Source of the DNA: an uncultured Clostridia bacterium
Lineage (GTDB): Bacteria; Bacillota; Clostridia; Christensenellales; UBA1242
Direction: 5' to 3'
DNA length: 64,000 nt
Assembly: GCA_934757855.1 (NCBI GenBank)
Contig: CAKVLR010000003.1
Span: 62,001-126,000 of the forward strand
A program made the translations under genes and the position numbers. The notes under the pieces are model-generated. The model was not told the origin of the DNA and ran no database searches. It worked only from the letters and a program-made list of their open reading frames with translations. This document shows, piece after piece, positions 9,952-19,846 of the stretch; the stretch's first letter is position 1, and every line of letters starts with the position of its first letter.

Positions 9952-11592
9952 TTATTCAATACTAATTAAGTAGTAGTAAACTGGTTGGTTACCTGGAATA
10001 ACTGAAACTTCACAGTCAGGGAATTTTTCTTGCAATTTTTCACACAAAGTGTTTGCTTCCTCTTCTTTTACTCCATCACCATAAAATAATGTAATGTTGA
10101 CCTTGTCCTCATTCATCATTTCTTCTACCAACTTGATAGTGGCATCGTTGACTAACTTGTCCTTGGCTTTTATCTCGCCATTCGCAAGACCTATAATGTC
10201 GCCCTCTGTCAAATCAAAACCATCAATGTGTGTGGTACGCACTGCATAAGTCACAGCACCACTAGTCACGCTGTTGCGAGCAGTGTTCATCGCCTCTACA
10301 TTTTCTTCCACAGTTCCGTCCATATTGAAGGCAAGCATAGATGAAATACCCTCAGGAATAGAAACGGTAGGAATTACATGTATAAATCTCTTTGTTAGGT
10401 TTTTTGCTTGCTCGGCAGCCATAATGATATTTTTGTTGTTTGGGAAAACAAATACATGGTCGCTTGGCACTCTGTCCACTGCTTGCGCAATGTCATCGGC
10501 ACTAGGGTTCATAGTTTGTCCACCTTCAATAATTTGGTCAGCACCCAAATCTTTAAATACAGCCTTGATACCATCACCAGTTGCAACTGACACCATACCG
10601 AATGGTTTTGTATTTTGAGTAGCCTTTGCACGAGCCGCTTTTAACTCACGGTTTTGTTGAATCATATTTTCAATCTTGACATTGTGAATTTCACCAAGTT
10701 CAAGAGCATAACCCAAAGCGCGGTTTGGCTCGTTTGTATGTACATGAATTTTAATTAAGTTTAAATCACCTACACAAATTACAGAGTCACCGATTGCCAT
10801 TAATTTTTCACGCAACCTATCAATATCTGAAATTGTAGTCTTTTTGTTCAACTCAATTATCATAAATTCTGTACAGTAGCCAAATTGAATGTCTGCCAAA
10901 TCTTCATAATTAATGATAGCAAGGTTGTCTTCAATTACTTTTGCTTCTTCTGCTTCTTTAATAGTGATATTTTCATCTTCATTTACTAAACCTTTGTAAA
11001 AACCATTAAAGATAGTAAGCAAGCCTCTACCACCCGCATCAACTACGCCAGCAGACTTTAATACTGGCAACAATTCTGGAGTTTGCTCCAAAATCTCCTC
11101 ACCTGTTTTTAGCACTTGGTCAAAAAAGCCCTCAAAGTCCGCGTGCTTTTTAGCGGCAGCCTCAGCACTTTCAGCCATTACACGAATGACCGTAAGGATT
11201 GTACCCTCTTTTGGAATTGACACAGCCTTGTACGCATACTCAGCACCGCTCTTCATTGCTTTTGCAAAAGCCTTTGTAGTCATCTCAGTTTGCTTGGCAA
11301 TCTCAATCGACATACCACGCAATATTTGTGACAAAATAACACCCGAGTTACCGCGCGCGCCACGAAGCGCACCTTTACCCAAAGCATCAGCAAGACTGTC
11401 AAAATTATTTGTAGGGCAGTCATTAATTTCTTTTGTCGCTGACTTAAAAGTCATAGACATATTGTTACCAGTATCACCGTCTGGCACGGGATAAACATTT
11501 AAACTATCAATATACTTTCTGTTGTTCTCTAAATATATATTTGCGGCATTAACCATTCTTCTGAATGTAGCACCGTTAAAACTCTTGTCCAT
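9952..11592 (-). CDS. fakA: Fatty acid kinase subunit FakA (DAK2/DhaL domain)
   Basis: A 546-residue protein with an N-terminal DhaL/DAK2 nucleotide-binding domain marked by NVYPVPDGDTGNNMSMT at about 33-49 and GARGNSGVILSQ near 77-88. A middle domain and the C-terminal FakA domain (FYGDGVKEEEA) follow. FakA phosphorylates fatty acid presented by a DegV-fold FakB, giving acyl-phosphate for phospholipid synthesis. A DegV-family protein is encoded at 33229-34098 and plsX at 54785-55810. The preceding gene is an Asp23 protein, the usual yloU-yloV arrangement. Confidence 0.92.
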   Translation of the reverse strand: MDKSFNGATFRRMVNAANIYLENNRKYIDSLNVYPVPDGDTGNNMSMTFKSATKEINDCPTNNFDSLADALGKGALRGARGNSGVILSQILRGMSIEIAKQTEMTTKAFAKAMKSGAEYAYKAVSIPKEGTILTVIRVMAESAEAAAKKHADFEGFFDQVLKTGEEILEQTPELLPVLKSAGVVDAGGRGLLTIFNGFYKGLVNEDENITIKEAEEAKVIEDNLAIINYEDLADIQFGYCTEFMIIELNKKTTISDIDRLREKLMAIGDSVICVGDLNLIKIHVHTNEPNRALGYALELGEIHNVKIENMIQQNRELKAARAKATQNTKPFGMVSVATGDGIKAVFKDLGADQIIEGGQTMNPSADDIAQAVDRVPSDHVFVFPNNKNIIMAAEQAKNLTKRFIHVIPTVSIPEGISSMLAFNMDGTVEENVEAMNTARNSVTSGAVTYAVRTTHIDGFDLTEGDIIGLANGEIKAKDKLVNDATIKLVEEMMNEDKVNITLFYGDGVKEEEANTLCEKLQEKFPDCEVSVIPGNQPVYYYLISIE

Positions 11593-11637
11593 TTAATCAA
11601 CCTCTAAATTTTACAAAAAATAGGAAAATGATGTAAG

Positions 11638-11988
11638 TTATACCCTTACACCTATTACATTAATATTTACCGTATCAACAATCATTCCAGAAAACTCCTC
11701 CACGCGATACTTGACCGCTTTTTTGAGAGATTCTGCAACAGCACTGATTGATACGCCATATTTTAGCACTACGAATAAGTCTATAAAAATTCTATTTGCA
11801 TCTGTAATAACTTTTACGCCCTTGCCTAATTGTTGTTTTTTAAACAAGTCTGCAAAGTTATCACTTAGACCCTTTGATACTAGGTCCACAACTCCATAAC
11901 AATCAAGTGCTGCACTTGCCGCAATTGTTGCTATGGCATCATCTGCAATAAATATCTTACCATAGTAATTTGTGGTAGTAACCGACAT
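11638..11988 (-). CDS. Asp23/Gls24 family protein (YloU-like)
   Basis: A 116-residue protein of the Asp23/Gls24 family. It opens MSVTTTNYYGKIFIADDAIATIAASAALDC, with the typical 'GVV' turn and a C-terminal VDTVNINVIGVRV strand. Family members are linked to envelope homeostasis and alkaline stress in Firmicutes; the molecular role is not settled. It lies 45 bases upstream of fakA in the same direction, matching the conserved yloU-yloV pair. The 220-base gap before rpmB must hold its promoter, divergent from the rpmB promoter. Confidence 0.9.
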   Translation of the reverse strand: MSVTTTNYYGKIFIADDAIATIAASAALDCYGVVDLVSKGLSDNFADLFKKQQLGKGVKVITDANRIFIDLFVVLKYGVSISAVAESLKKAVKYRVEEFSGMIVDTVNINVIGVRV

Positions 11989-12114
11989 ACAACCTCGCTA
12001 AAATCTTGTACATTGTACGGGAAATATTTTACTACTAAATGCAAGATTTATCAAGTATTTTTCCATAAGTTTTTTAGAAAATTGAAATGTTTTTAAAAAA
12101 ATGTGCAAATAGGG

Positions 12115-12143
12115 TTGCAAAATTTTTAAAAAAATGTTACAAT
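12115..12143 (+). promoter_or_regulatory. Sigma-A promoter for rpmB
   Basis: TTGCAA, a 17-base spacer and TACAAT, 66 bases before the rpmB ATG. Confidence 0.75.
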
Positions 12144-12209
12144 AGTTTATCATTTTTCAATAGATACACTATTGGACATAAATTATGATTACACAGGGGG
12201 TGTTCTTAA

Positions 12210-12410
12210 ATGAGCAAAATATGTGATAACTGCGGTAAGACCAAAATGGCAGGAAATCAAGTTCACCGTCAAAGTCAATGGGTACAACGCCGTACCTCTA
12301 CACCTAAGAATGTGAACCTTCAATCTGTTACAGTTACTGATGAAAACGGCAACACTTGCAAGAAAAAACTTTGCACCCGTTGCATTAAGAAAATGAAATC
12401 AGAAGCGTAA
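12210..12410 (+). CDS. rpmB: 50S ribosomal protein L28
   Basis: A 66-residue L28 of the zinc-ribbon type, with paired cysteines CDNCGK (residues 5-8) and CTRCIKK (about 56-59). The core NVNLQSVTVTDENG is typical of the family. A GGGGGTG ribosome site lies upstream. The gene is monocistronic, with its own promoter and a strong terminator directly after. It diverges from asp23, as in many Firmicutes. Confidence 0.93.
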   Translation: MSKICDNCGKTKMAGNQVHRQSQWVQRRTSTPKNVNLQSVTVTDENGNTCKKKLCTRCIKKMKSEA

Positions 12411-12420
12411 CTTCTAATCA

Positions 12421-12444
12421 CCACCAGAAATGGTGGTTTTTTTT
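12421..12444 (+). terminator. rpmB terminator
   Basis: CCACCA GAAA TGGTGG stem-loop followed by eight T. Confidence 0.92.
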
Positions 12445-12456
12445 AAAACACAAAAA

Positions 12457-12490
12457 ATCTACTACTTGTAATAGTAGATTTTTCTTTTTT
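12457..12490. terminator. Second hairpin terminator after rpmB
   Basis: Eight-base-pair stem ATCTACTA/TAGTAGAT with T-runs on both sides; likely a backup or bidirectional terminator. The rest of the gap to the rpe stop at 12625 shows no gene. Confidence 0.65.
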
Positions 12491-12624
12491 TAACGCGCAA
12501 GTTGCTTGCTAAATATTAGTTTGATTAGCCCCCGCAAAAATTTAGGTGCTTTAAACACAATTATTCTCAATACCGCATATCCCCTTTAATTTTAAAGTAC
12601 AATATGCTTTTAAACAGAATTTTG

Positions 12625-13296
12625 TTAATTATTTATTTCTTTCAGTTCGCGTATGAGTGCTACCCTATCGCTTGCGGTAAACATAGCACTACCTACGACC
12701 AATACATCAGCGCCTAGCGAAACGACAGAGCCAGCAGTTTGCGCATTTACCCCGCCATCGACTTCAATCAAAAACTTGTAGTCATTTTCCGCACGAATGG
12801 TATTAAGTTCGGCGATTTTTGACAGCGTGCTAGGAATAAAAGTTTGTCCGCTTTTGCCTGGTTCTACACTCATTACAAGCACAATATCAAGAAAAGGCAG
12901 GTATTTTTCGATAGCACTTACTGGGGTTGTTGGTTTAATTGAAAGTCCAGCCTTGCACCCCAAATCGTGAATTCTATTTATGGCATTAATTATCTCGATT
13001 GTGCCTCGTAGCGCCTCAAAATGCACAGTTATATTTGTTGCACCCGCTTTCGCGAAAGTTGATAATCTTTCGATAGGATTTTCAATCATTAAGTGAACAT
13101 CAAAAGTTGTGTTTACGCGTTTAGTAAGCAAACTCAGTACAACTTCATCAAAAGTCTTACGCTCTACAAATTTTCCGTCCATTATATCGCAATGAAACCA
13201 ATCTGCGCCATCATTTTGGAGAGATTTTGCATAATCTACCAAATCATTTAGCGGACAAGGGTCACTGCTGGGCGCGATTAACACTTTTTTATCCAT
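12625..13296 (-). CDS. rpe: Ribulose-phosphate 3-epimerase
   Basis: A 223-residue TIM-barrel enzyme interconverting ribulose-5-phosphate and xylulose-5-phosphate in the pentose phosphate pathway. Metal and catalytic elements are visible: WFHCDIMDGKFV, FDVHLMIENP, a His in the TVHFEAL strand, and EVDGGVNAQT. The N-terminal substrate loop reads APSSDPCPL rather than the usual APSILSADF, and the loop EPGKSGQTF replaces NPGFGGQ, so this is a divergent member. Its start overlaps the end of rsgA by 8 bases, matching the conserved rsgA-rpe pair. Confidence 0.88.
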   Translation of the reverse strand: MDKKVLIAPSSDPCPLNDLVDYAKSLQNDGADWFHCDIMDGKFVERKTFDEVVLSLLTKRVNTTFDVHLMIENPIERLSTFAKAGATNITVHFEALRGTIEIINAINRIHDLGCKAGLSIKPTTPVSAIEKYLPFLDIVLVMSVEPGKSGQTFIPSTLSKIAELNTIRAENDYKFLIEVDGGVNAQTAGSVVSLGADVLVVGSAMFTASDRVALIRELKEINN

Positions 13297-14149
13297 AAAG
13301 TTTTTTCTCCTTTTCTTTTGCGAGTTCGTAAAGTTTTAAGTACCTTTCATACCTCAAAGCGTTGATTTTACCCTCTTTGACCGCCTGCTTTATCTTGCAA
13401 TCTTTTTCATATTCACCCAAATGATTGCAATCGTTAAATTTGCACTTAAACTCTTTAAATTCAGGGTAGTTGTCGATTATATCTTCTGGCGTAAATTCAT
13501 CTAATTCGAGCGCATTAAAGCCTGGTGTATCAGCAATCAGTGCGCCATTGTGCATAACAAAAATCTCACTGTGGCGAGTCGTATTTCGTCCACGACCGAT
13601 TTTACTAATACCACCTGTTTCCATTTCAATATCAGGCACTAACACATTTAAAATGCTAGTCTTGCCTACCGCCGATTGCCCAGTAAGTATGCTAAATTTG
13701 CCCGACAATACTGGGTTTAGCGTGGTCGCTGTATTGTTGTAATCAAGTGCAGACACAAGCACAATCTCACAAATTTTGCCATATTGCGCTATCACTTCAT
13801 CAATAAAGCCTTGCACGCATAGGTCTATTTTGTTGATAACTATCACAGGCTTTATATTGAGCGAAAAGAACTTAATTAGCATTTTATCTACTAGCAAAAA
13901 ATCAGGTTTTGGCAAAGGCGCAATCACGATTAGTGCTTGCTCGACATTCGCTAGCGGTGGGCGTATCAAAAAATTTTTACGCTCACACACAGCATCAATT
14001 ACCTTTTGCTCCTTGTCAAATTCTACAAAATCGCCCACAAAAACTTTGTCATCTTTTAACTTTTTACGGCTTTTAGCCATAATAACTTCATTGTCAATCT
14101 TGACCCAAAAATTGCCACCAATGGCTTTTATTACTTGTGCTTTAATCAT
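13289..14149 (-). CDS. rsgA: Ribosome small-subunit-dependent GTPase A
   Basis: A 286-residue circularly permuted GTPase that checks late 30S maturation. It has an N-terminal OB fold and the G4 motif VINKID placed before the P-loop GQSAVGKTS, then ADTPGFN. A C-terminal zinc segment CKFNDCNHLGEYEKDC supplies the Cys/His ligands. An AGAGGTAATT ribosome site precedes the ATG. It follows priA by 47 bases and overlaps rpe. Confidence 0.94.
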   Translation of the reverse strand: MIKAQVIKAIGGNFWVKIDNEVIMAKSRKKLKDDKVFVGDFVEFDKEQKVIDAVCERKNFLIRPPLANVEQALIVIAPLPKPDFLLVDKMLIKFFSLNIKPVIVINKIDLCVQGFIDEVIAQYGKICEIVLVSALDYNNTATTLNPVLSGKFSILTGQSAVGKTSILNVLVPDIEMETGGISKIGRGRNTTRHSEIFVMHNGALIADTPGFNALELDEFTPEDIIDNYPEFKEFKCKFNDCNHLGEYEKDCKIKQAVKEGKINALRYERYLKLYELAKEKEKKLYG

Positions 14150-14196
14150 AATTACCTCTTATTTTTATAAATTAAAATGAATATTAATGCATAATT

Positions 14197-16392
14197 TTAA
14201 GACATATTGCTGGGGTTTGTTTCCACAAAAACCAGCGATTTTGGGTGCTTATCTTCGCTCACTGTATTGTAGATAAAATCCGTAATTTCAGGTTCGGTGT
14301 CTAGCGTAAATCTACATAAAATTTGAAATCTATATTTTTTCTCAATTCGTGATACAGGCGAAGCCATTGCCTCGCAATACAAAAATTGTTCCCTATGCGC
14401 TAAAAAATAGTCGCGAATTTGAGAGTAAAGTCTTGCCGTTGTAGCACGAGCCTCATCTTTGTCCTCGCTAGTAATCAATACCCTAATTATCTTTGAAAAA
14501 GGCGGGAATTTAGCCACTTCGCGCAAATTTATTTCTTTTTCGTAAAAGCCTAAATAGTCATAATTTGAAGCAAAACGGTACACATAATGTTTTGGGGTAT
14601 ATGTTTGCAAAATAACTTTTCCTTCTTTTTCAGCCCTGCCCGCTCTACCAGCAACTTGCGTAATCAACTGATAAGTACGCTCGGTCGAGCGAAAATCACT
14701 AAAATGCAAACTCATATCCGCATTCATTATTCCTACCAAAGTAACCGCAGGGAAATCGTGACCTTTTGCTATCATTTGAGTGCCAACAAGTATGCAAGGT
14801 TTTGTTTTGCCAAAAGTTTCTAGCAATTCGTTTAATGAATTTTTATTCTTTGTTGTATCAAAGTCCATACGCAAAATTTTTACATTTGGAAAGTGATTTT
14901 GTAATTCTTCCACAACTTTTTGCGTACCCATTGCCCCCATACGAATATATCCACTCCCGCACGCGGGGCAATTTGTGAGAGCCTTGTATCTACGATTGCA
15001 ATAATGGCATTTTAGCAAGTTGTCCTCTTTGTGATACACTAGCGAAACATCGCAATCTTCGCATTTTGCTACATAACCACATTCCCTACAAATCATATAA
15101 CTACTAAATCCACGCCTATTGATAAATAGCATCGCTTGATTTTTTTCAGCCACACAATTTTCCAATTCACTCATCAGTTGTGCACTAAAAATACCGCTGT
15201 TGCCATTACGCATTTCATCACACATATTTACAACAGAAATATGAGGCATCGGCTTTGCGTTGGCACGATTCGGCAAGTTGTGTAGCACAATTTCTCCATT
15301 TTGAGCCTTGTAAAATGAGTCAAGGCTAGGAGTTGCACTCCCCAAAATCACTGGGCAATGGTTGTATTCTGCTCGAAATGAAGCCACCTCGTGAGTAATG
15401 TATCGCGGGTTTGATTCCGCTTTGTAACTAGGGTCGTGTTCCTCATCTAAAATAATTGCACCAATATTTTCTAATGGAGCAAAAATTGCACTTCTTGCGC
15501 CTATCGCAATACGCGCTTGCCCTGTGCGTAACCTCTGCCATTCATCAAATCTTTCACCATCGCTAAGCCCACTATGTAGTATGGCAACGCTATCACCAAA
15601 TCTAGCGGTAAATGTGGACAAAACTTGCGGTGTAAGCGAAATTTCAGGTACAAGCAAAATAGCAGTTTTACCCTCGCTCAACACTTGCGCGATAATTCGC
15701 ATATAGACCTCAGTTTTACCAGAACCCGTTACACCAAATAATAAATGTACTTTGTCGCGTTGCGCCAAAATTTCATTTACTACCTTATCTTGCGCGGGTG
15801 TCAGCGTTACTTGCTTATCTTCCTTTTGAATTGTACTAGGCGCACGCCTTACGGCACTTGCGACCTGCCTTATTACCCCTAAATCAAGCAATTTTTCTAC
15901 ATTGCTAGTACCATAATTTTTATTTAACTCAGTCCTTGCGTAAAGTTTGTCTGGGTGCAAATATTTGATTAATTCGATTTGTTTTGTTGCGTTTTTTCGA
16001 GTACTCGCAAGCAGTTCTCTATCATCAAATTTTTCGGTCAATTCCACAAAATTTACATACAATGGCTTTGCTTTACCATTACGCAACGGCGTGGGAATAA
16101 ACAAGCGCATACAATCCACATTTCGCAAATGAAAGGCTTTGCGCATTTTCTCATTTAAAGCCAAAAACTCGGACAAAATTACGGGATAATCATCCTTTGC
16201 CTGTCCGAGTGTTTTGAGTAAATTTGGTGGACAATCGCTAGTTTCTTTTAGTCGCAAAACATACCCTTCGATATATCTCTTACCGAAAGGAACGGTCACC
16301 CTTTCACCCACGCGCGTATCATCTCTTGCTATATAATCAAAAACTTTGTCAACTTGCTCATTCGCAACATCAACGATAACTTCGGCTATCAT
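14197..16392 (-). CDS. priA: Primosomal replication restart helicase PriA
   Basis: A 731-residue superfamily 2 helicase that reloads the replisome at stalled forks. Seen in order: the N-terminal DNA-binding domain, Walker A GVTGSGKTEVY, the DEEH box, the zinc-binding insert with CREC, CEDCD, CHYCN and CPACG pairs, and helicase motifs QMIAKGHDFP and QVAGRAGRA. It lies 8 bases after rpoZ, within the long minus-strand operon. Confidence 0.96.
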   Translation of the reverse strand: MIAEVIVDVANEQVDKVFDYIARDDTRVGERVTVPFGKRYIEGYVLRLKETSDCPPNLLKTLGQAKDDYPVILSEFLALNEKMRKAFHLRNVDCMRLFIPTPLRNGKAKPLYVNFVELTEKFDDRELLASTRKNATKQIELIKYLHPDKLYARTELNKNYGTSNVEKLLDLGVIRQVASAVRRAPSTIQKEDKQVTLTPAQDKVVNEILAQRDKVHLLFGVTGSGKTEVYMRIIAQVLSEGKTAILLVPEISLTPQVLSTFTARFGDSVAILHSGLSDGERFDEWQRLRTGQARIAIGARSAIFAPLENIGAIILDEEHDPSYKAESNPRYITHEVASFRAEYNHCPVILGSATPSLDSFYKAQNGEIVLHNLPNRANAKPMPHISVVNMCDEMRNGNSGIFSAQLMSELENCVAEKNQAMLFINRRGFSSYMICRECGYVAKCEDCDVSLVYHKEDNLLKCHYCNRRYKALTNCPACGSGYIRMGAMGTQKVVEELQNHFPNVKILRMDFDTTKNKNSLNELLETFGKTKPCILVGTQMIAKGHDFPAVTLVGIMNADMSLHFSDFRSTERTYQLITQVAGRAGRAEKEGKVILQTYTPKHYVYRFASNYDYLGFYEKEINLREVAKFPPFSKIIRVLITSEDKDEARATTARLYSQIRDYFLAHREQFLYCEAMASPVSRIEKKYRFQILCRFTLDTEPEITDFIYNTVSEDKHPKSLVFVETNPSNMS

Positions 16393-16400
16393 ATAACCTC

Positions 16401-16628
16401 TTAGTCAAGTTTATTTTCGTTTGGAACTACTTTTCCTTCAAATACCTCTTCTGCCGCAATAGCAATCACTTTTGGGTCTTTGTCATTTGGCTCACCCATT
16501 AAATATTCATTGTTCAACGCCTTGGCACGCTTTGCAACTAAGCAAGTAAGCAAAAACTTATTCCCTACCTTTTGAGTCAACTCATCAATAGGTGGCTCCA
16601 TCATTACATAATCTTTTTCGTTTTCCAT
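16401..16628 (-). CDS. rpoZ: DNA-directed RNA polymerase omega subunit
   Basis: A 75-residue omega subunit that helps assemble and stabilise RNA polymerase. It has the typical N-terminal PPIDELTQKVGNKFLL and the AKRAKALN helix, then an acidic C-terminus. An AGGAGAATATT ribosome site lies ahead of the ATG. It sits between gatB (9 bases upstream) and priA; omega next to priA is common in Firmicutes, though gmk and coaBC are absent here. Confidence 0.88.
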   Translation of the reverse strand: MENEKDYVMMEPPIDELTQKVGNKFLLTCLVAKRAKALNNEYLMGEPNDKDPKVIAIAAEEVFEGKVVPNENKLD

Positions 16629-16637
16629 AATATTCTC

Positions 16638-18056
16638 CTATTTAATCAATTCTTTTACGATGTCGGCAACCATTTTAGGGTTTGCCTTACCTTGTGTAGC
16701 ACGCATTGCTTGCCCAACAAAGAAAGCCATCGTTTTTTCGTTGCCCTCGCTCAATTCTTTCACTGCTTTTGGGTTGGCATCAACGATTTTTTGCAATACC
16801 TCTTTCAATGCGCCAGTGTCGTTCATCTGCTTTAAACCTAATTTCTCCACCAACTGCTTAGGGTCGGCATCTTGCTCCCAAATAATATCAAAAATCTTTC
16901 TTGCGCCCGCTTGGTTAATCTCGCCTTGCTTGTACATTTGTAGCATTTTGGCAAGGTTTGTGGCACTCACTTTTATCACTTTTTCTTCATCTTCGGTTGC
17001 ATTTAATTTCTTAAACACCTCAGCCGTAATCCAGTTGCAAACAAATTTAGGTTCGTTAAATTCTTTTAACACATCTTCAAAGAAATCCGCAAAACTGCGC
17101 TCTTGTGTCAAAAGTTCCGCATCTTGCTCGGTCAAACCTAATTTGCTGTAAATTTCCTTGCGTTCGTGCGCAAGTTTAGGAAGTTTGCCTCTAATGCGCT
17201 CGATATACTCTGGTGAAACCTCCAAAGGTATGAGGTCTGGGTCTGGGAAATAACGATAATCTTGACTATCTTCTTTTGAACGCATTGAGTATGTCTTACC
17301 CTTTTCATCGTCCCAACGCCTAGTTTCTTGTACAATTTTTCTGCCCGCTTCCAATTCCTCAATTTGTCTATTTGACTCATATCTAATTGCGTGTAAAACT
17401 GCTCTAAATGAATTGAGGTTTTTGAGTTCGGTACGAGTACCCAAAGGCTCGCCCTCTTTGTTAACTGAAATATTTACATCAAAACGAATGCTGCCTTCTT
17501 GCATTTTGCAGTCACTAACACCAACATAAAGCAAAGTGCTACGCAATTTTTGCAAGTACGCAACTGCTTCTTCTGCACTATTCATATCAGGTTCAGAAAC
17601 TATTTCAATCAAAGGCACACCCCCACGATTGTAATCAACCATTGTGCCTGCATTATCGTGAATTAACTTTCCAGCATCTTCTTCAAGGTGAATACGATTT
17701 AGGCGGATAAATTTCTTTTTACCATCAACTTCAATCTCCAATCCGCCCCCGAGGCAAAGTGGATACTCTAATTGAGAAATTTGGTACGCCTTACACAAGT
17801 CTGGGTAAAAATAGTTCTTTCTCTCAAAAACTGAATAGTTGTTAATCTTGCACCCAACAGCCAACCCCATAAGTATCGCCTTTTCCACAGCATCTCTATT
17901 TAATACTGGCAAAGCCCCTGGCATAGCAGTACACACAGGACAACAATTTGTATTAGGCTTATCACCAAATTCATTTTTACAAGCACAGAAGCACTTTGTG
18001 TTTGTGTTTAACTCGCTATGTACCTCTAGCCCTATTACTGTTTTGTATTCGCTCAT
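16638..18056 (-). CDS. gatB: Asp/Glu-tRNA(Asn/Gln) amidotransferase subunit B
   Basis: A 472-residue GatB, the kinase/tRNA-binding subunit that activates Glu-tRNA(Gln) and Asp-tRNA(Asn) for amidation. It begins KTVIGLEVHSEL, has zinc-type cysteines (CFCACKN, CCPVC), the RLNRIHLEEDAGK motif, and a C-terminal YqeY-like tail domain. Its first base overlaps the gatA stop region, so gatC-gatA-gatB is translationally coupled. This pathway replaces direct Gln-tRNA charging. Confidence 0.96.
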   Translation of the reverse strand: MSEYKTVIGLEVHSELNTNTKCFCACKNEFGDKPNTNCCPVCTAMPGALPVLNRDAVEKAILMGLAVGCKINNYSVFERKNYFYPDLCKAYQISQLEYPLCLGGGLEIEVDGKKKFIRLNRIHLEEDAGKLIHDNAGTMVDYNRGGVPLIEIVSEPDMNSAEEAVAYLQKLRSTLLYVGVSDCKMQEGSIRFDVNISVNKEGEPLGTRTELKNLNSFRAVLHAIRYESNRQIEELEAGRKIVQETRRWDDEKGKTYSMRSKEDSQDYRYFPDPDLIPLEVSPEYIERIRGKLPKLAHERKEIYSKLGLTEQDAELLTQERSFADFFEDVLKEFNEPKFVCNWITAEVFKKLNATEDEEKVIKVSATNLAKMLQMYKQGEINQAGARKIFDIIWEQDADPKQLVEKLGLKQMNDTGALKEVLQKIVDANPKAVKELSEGNEKTMAFFVGQAMRATQGKANPKMVADIVKELIK

Positions 18057-19498
18057 TATTTCATCTCCTTATGTGCTTGTTCAAAGGCGTTTGCCACTCT
18101 ATAAATAGTTTGTTCATCAAAATGCTTACCTATAATTTGCATACCAATAGGCAAACCTTCTTGCGTCTTTCCGCAAGGCATACTCAATGCTGGCACACCT
18201 GCAATATTAATTGGCACAGTGAATATATCTGTTAAATACATTGCTAAATGGTCATTTGACTTTTCACCCAACTTAAATGCTGGGGTTGCTGTTGTTGGAC
18301 TAATCAATACATTACATTGACTAAGCGCATTTGCAAACTCGTTTCGTATCACTTTTTGCACGCGTTTTGCCTTACGATAGAACGCATCATAATACCCACT
18401 GCTCAACACATAGTTACCTAGCATTATACGGCGCTTTACCTCTTTACCAAAACCTTGCGTACGAGATTTAAAGTATAAATCAACCACATCGGTGTAATTT
18501 TCTGCACGCTTGCCATATTTTACTCCATCAAAGCGTGCAAGGTTACTTGCTGCTTCAGCGGAAGAAATAATATAGTAAACCGCAAGTGCTGTATCAAGAC
18601 TAGGTAAATCTACCTCAACAAGTTCTGTGCCTTGTGACTTGTACCACTCCAAAGCACTATTTAAAGCATTCCTCACTTCATTGCTCAAATCATTGGTAAA
18701 GAATTGCTTGGCGATACCTATTTTCATTCCCTTAATTCCAGCATCAAGTTGTGCGGTAAAATCTGGTACAATTTCAGTAGAAGAAGTCATATCCATTTCA
18801 TCTCTACCAGCAATAACATTCAACATCATTGCGTTGTCGCGCACGGTCCTAGTAAGAGGACCCACTTGGTCCAAAGAACTAGCAAAAGCGACCACTCCAA
18901 AACGCGATACCCTGCCATAAGTAGGTTTTATACCTACCACTCCACAAAAACTACTAGGCTCACGGATTGAACCACCAGTATCTGTACCTAAACTTGCAAA
19001 ACATTGTTTGCTTGCGACAGTTGCAGCGCTACCACCACTACTTCCCCCTGGGACACGGGTTGTATCTACTGGATTTTTTACCGCACCAAAAGCAGAATTT
19101 TCGTTACTACTACCCATAGCAAACTCGTCCATATTTGCCTTTGCGATTATTATCGCACCAGCATCGTAGAGTTTTTGCGCAACAGTTGCGTTGTATGGCG
19201 AAACAAAATTCTCCAAAAATTTACTAGCGCAAGTTGTTTTTGTGCCCTTAAAATTAATATTATCTTTTAGCACAATAGGCACACCTGCAAGCGAGCCTAA
19301 TTTTTCGCCATTTTGCCTTGCCAAATCAACCTTTTTTGCTTGCTCCATAGCCATATCAAAATAGGTAGAATTTAAAGCATTTAGGTCACTAGTTTGTGCT
19401 ATTTTTTCAAAACATAATTTTACCAATTCTTGCGAAGTCACTTTACCTGAATTTAAATATTCAAGCACTTCACTCATACTACAATCTAAAAAATCCAT
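18056..19498 (-). CDS. gatA: Asp/Glu-tRNA(Asn/Gln) amidotransferase subunit A
   Basis: A 480-residue amidase that releases ammonia from glutamine for the GatCAB complex. The amidase signature is visible: GGSSGGSAATVAS with the cis-Ser, catalytic Ser in TDTGGSIREP, and the Lys in VLKDNI. The start is the ATG at 19498 (MDFLDCSMSE): the gatC end GCGGAGGAATAG supplies the ribosome site, and the gatC stop lies one base before this ATG. A longer open frame upstream overlaps gatC and is not needed. Confidence 0.95.
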   Translation of the reverse strand: MDFLDCSMSEVLEYLNSGKVTSQELVKLCFEKIAQTSDLNALNSTYFDMAMEQAKKVDLARQNGEKLGSLAGVPIVLKDNINFKGTKTTCASKFLENFVSPYNATVAQKLYDAGAIIIAKANMDEFAMGSSNENSAFGAVKNPVDTTRVPGGSSGGSAATVASKQCFASLGTDTGGSIREPSSFCGVVGIKPTYGRVSRFGVVAFASSLDQVGPLTRTVRDNAMMLNVIAGRDEMDMTSSTEIVPDFTAQLDAGIKGMKIGIAKQFFTNDLSNEVRNALNSALEWYKSQGTELVEVDLPSLDTALAVYYIISSAEAASNLARFDGVKYGKRAENYTDVVDLYFKSRTQGFGKEVKRRIMLGNYVLSSGYYDAFYRKAKRVQKVIRNEFANALSQCNVLISPTTATPAFKLGEKSNDHLAMYLTDIFTVPINIAGVPALSMPCGKTQEGLPIGMQIIGKHFDEQTIYRVANAFEQAHKEMK

Positions 19499-19499
19499 T

Positions 19500-19793
19500 C
19501 TATTCCTCCGCAACCGTAATAGGCACCAAAAAAGCACCGTCCTGAGATTCTGGAGCATTTGCCACAATCTCGCTAGTTTCCAAACTAGGTTTTATCACAT
19601 CAGCACGCAATTCCGTATCAGCGTTAACTGTTTTTTCTAGCAAATCTACGCCTGAAACATCGACCTTGTTTATTGCCTCCACTTGCGCAAGTGTTGCACT
19701 CAGTTCTTCTACAAATTGTTCAGTTTCTTGCTCGCTAAACTCCAGTCTAGAAAGTTTGGCAAGTTTTTTTACATCATCTATGGTAATATTCAT
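19500..19793 (-). CDS. gatC: Asp/Glu-tRNA(Asn/Gln) amidotransferase subunit C
   Basis: A 97-residue GatC, the small subunit that wraps and stabilises GatA. Typical start MNITIDDVKKLAKLSRLEFSE, conserved Gln/Glu-rich helix, and a C-terminal extended arm. Its last codons provide the gatA ribosome site, so the two are tightly coupled. It follows ligA by 53 bases. Confidence 0.93.
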   Translation of the reverse strand: MNITIDDVKKLAKLSRLEFSEQETEQFVEELSATLAQVEAINKVDVSGVDLLEKTVNADTELRADVIKPSLETSEIVANAPESQDGAFLVPITVAEE

Positions 19794-19846
19794 TTATTCC
19801 TTCCCTTAATTTAATACTTACAATATATCACGAAAGTGCCTTGCTG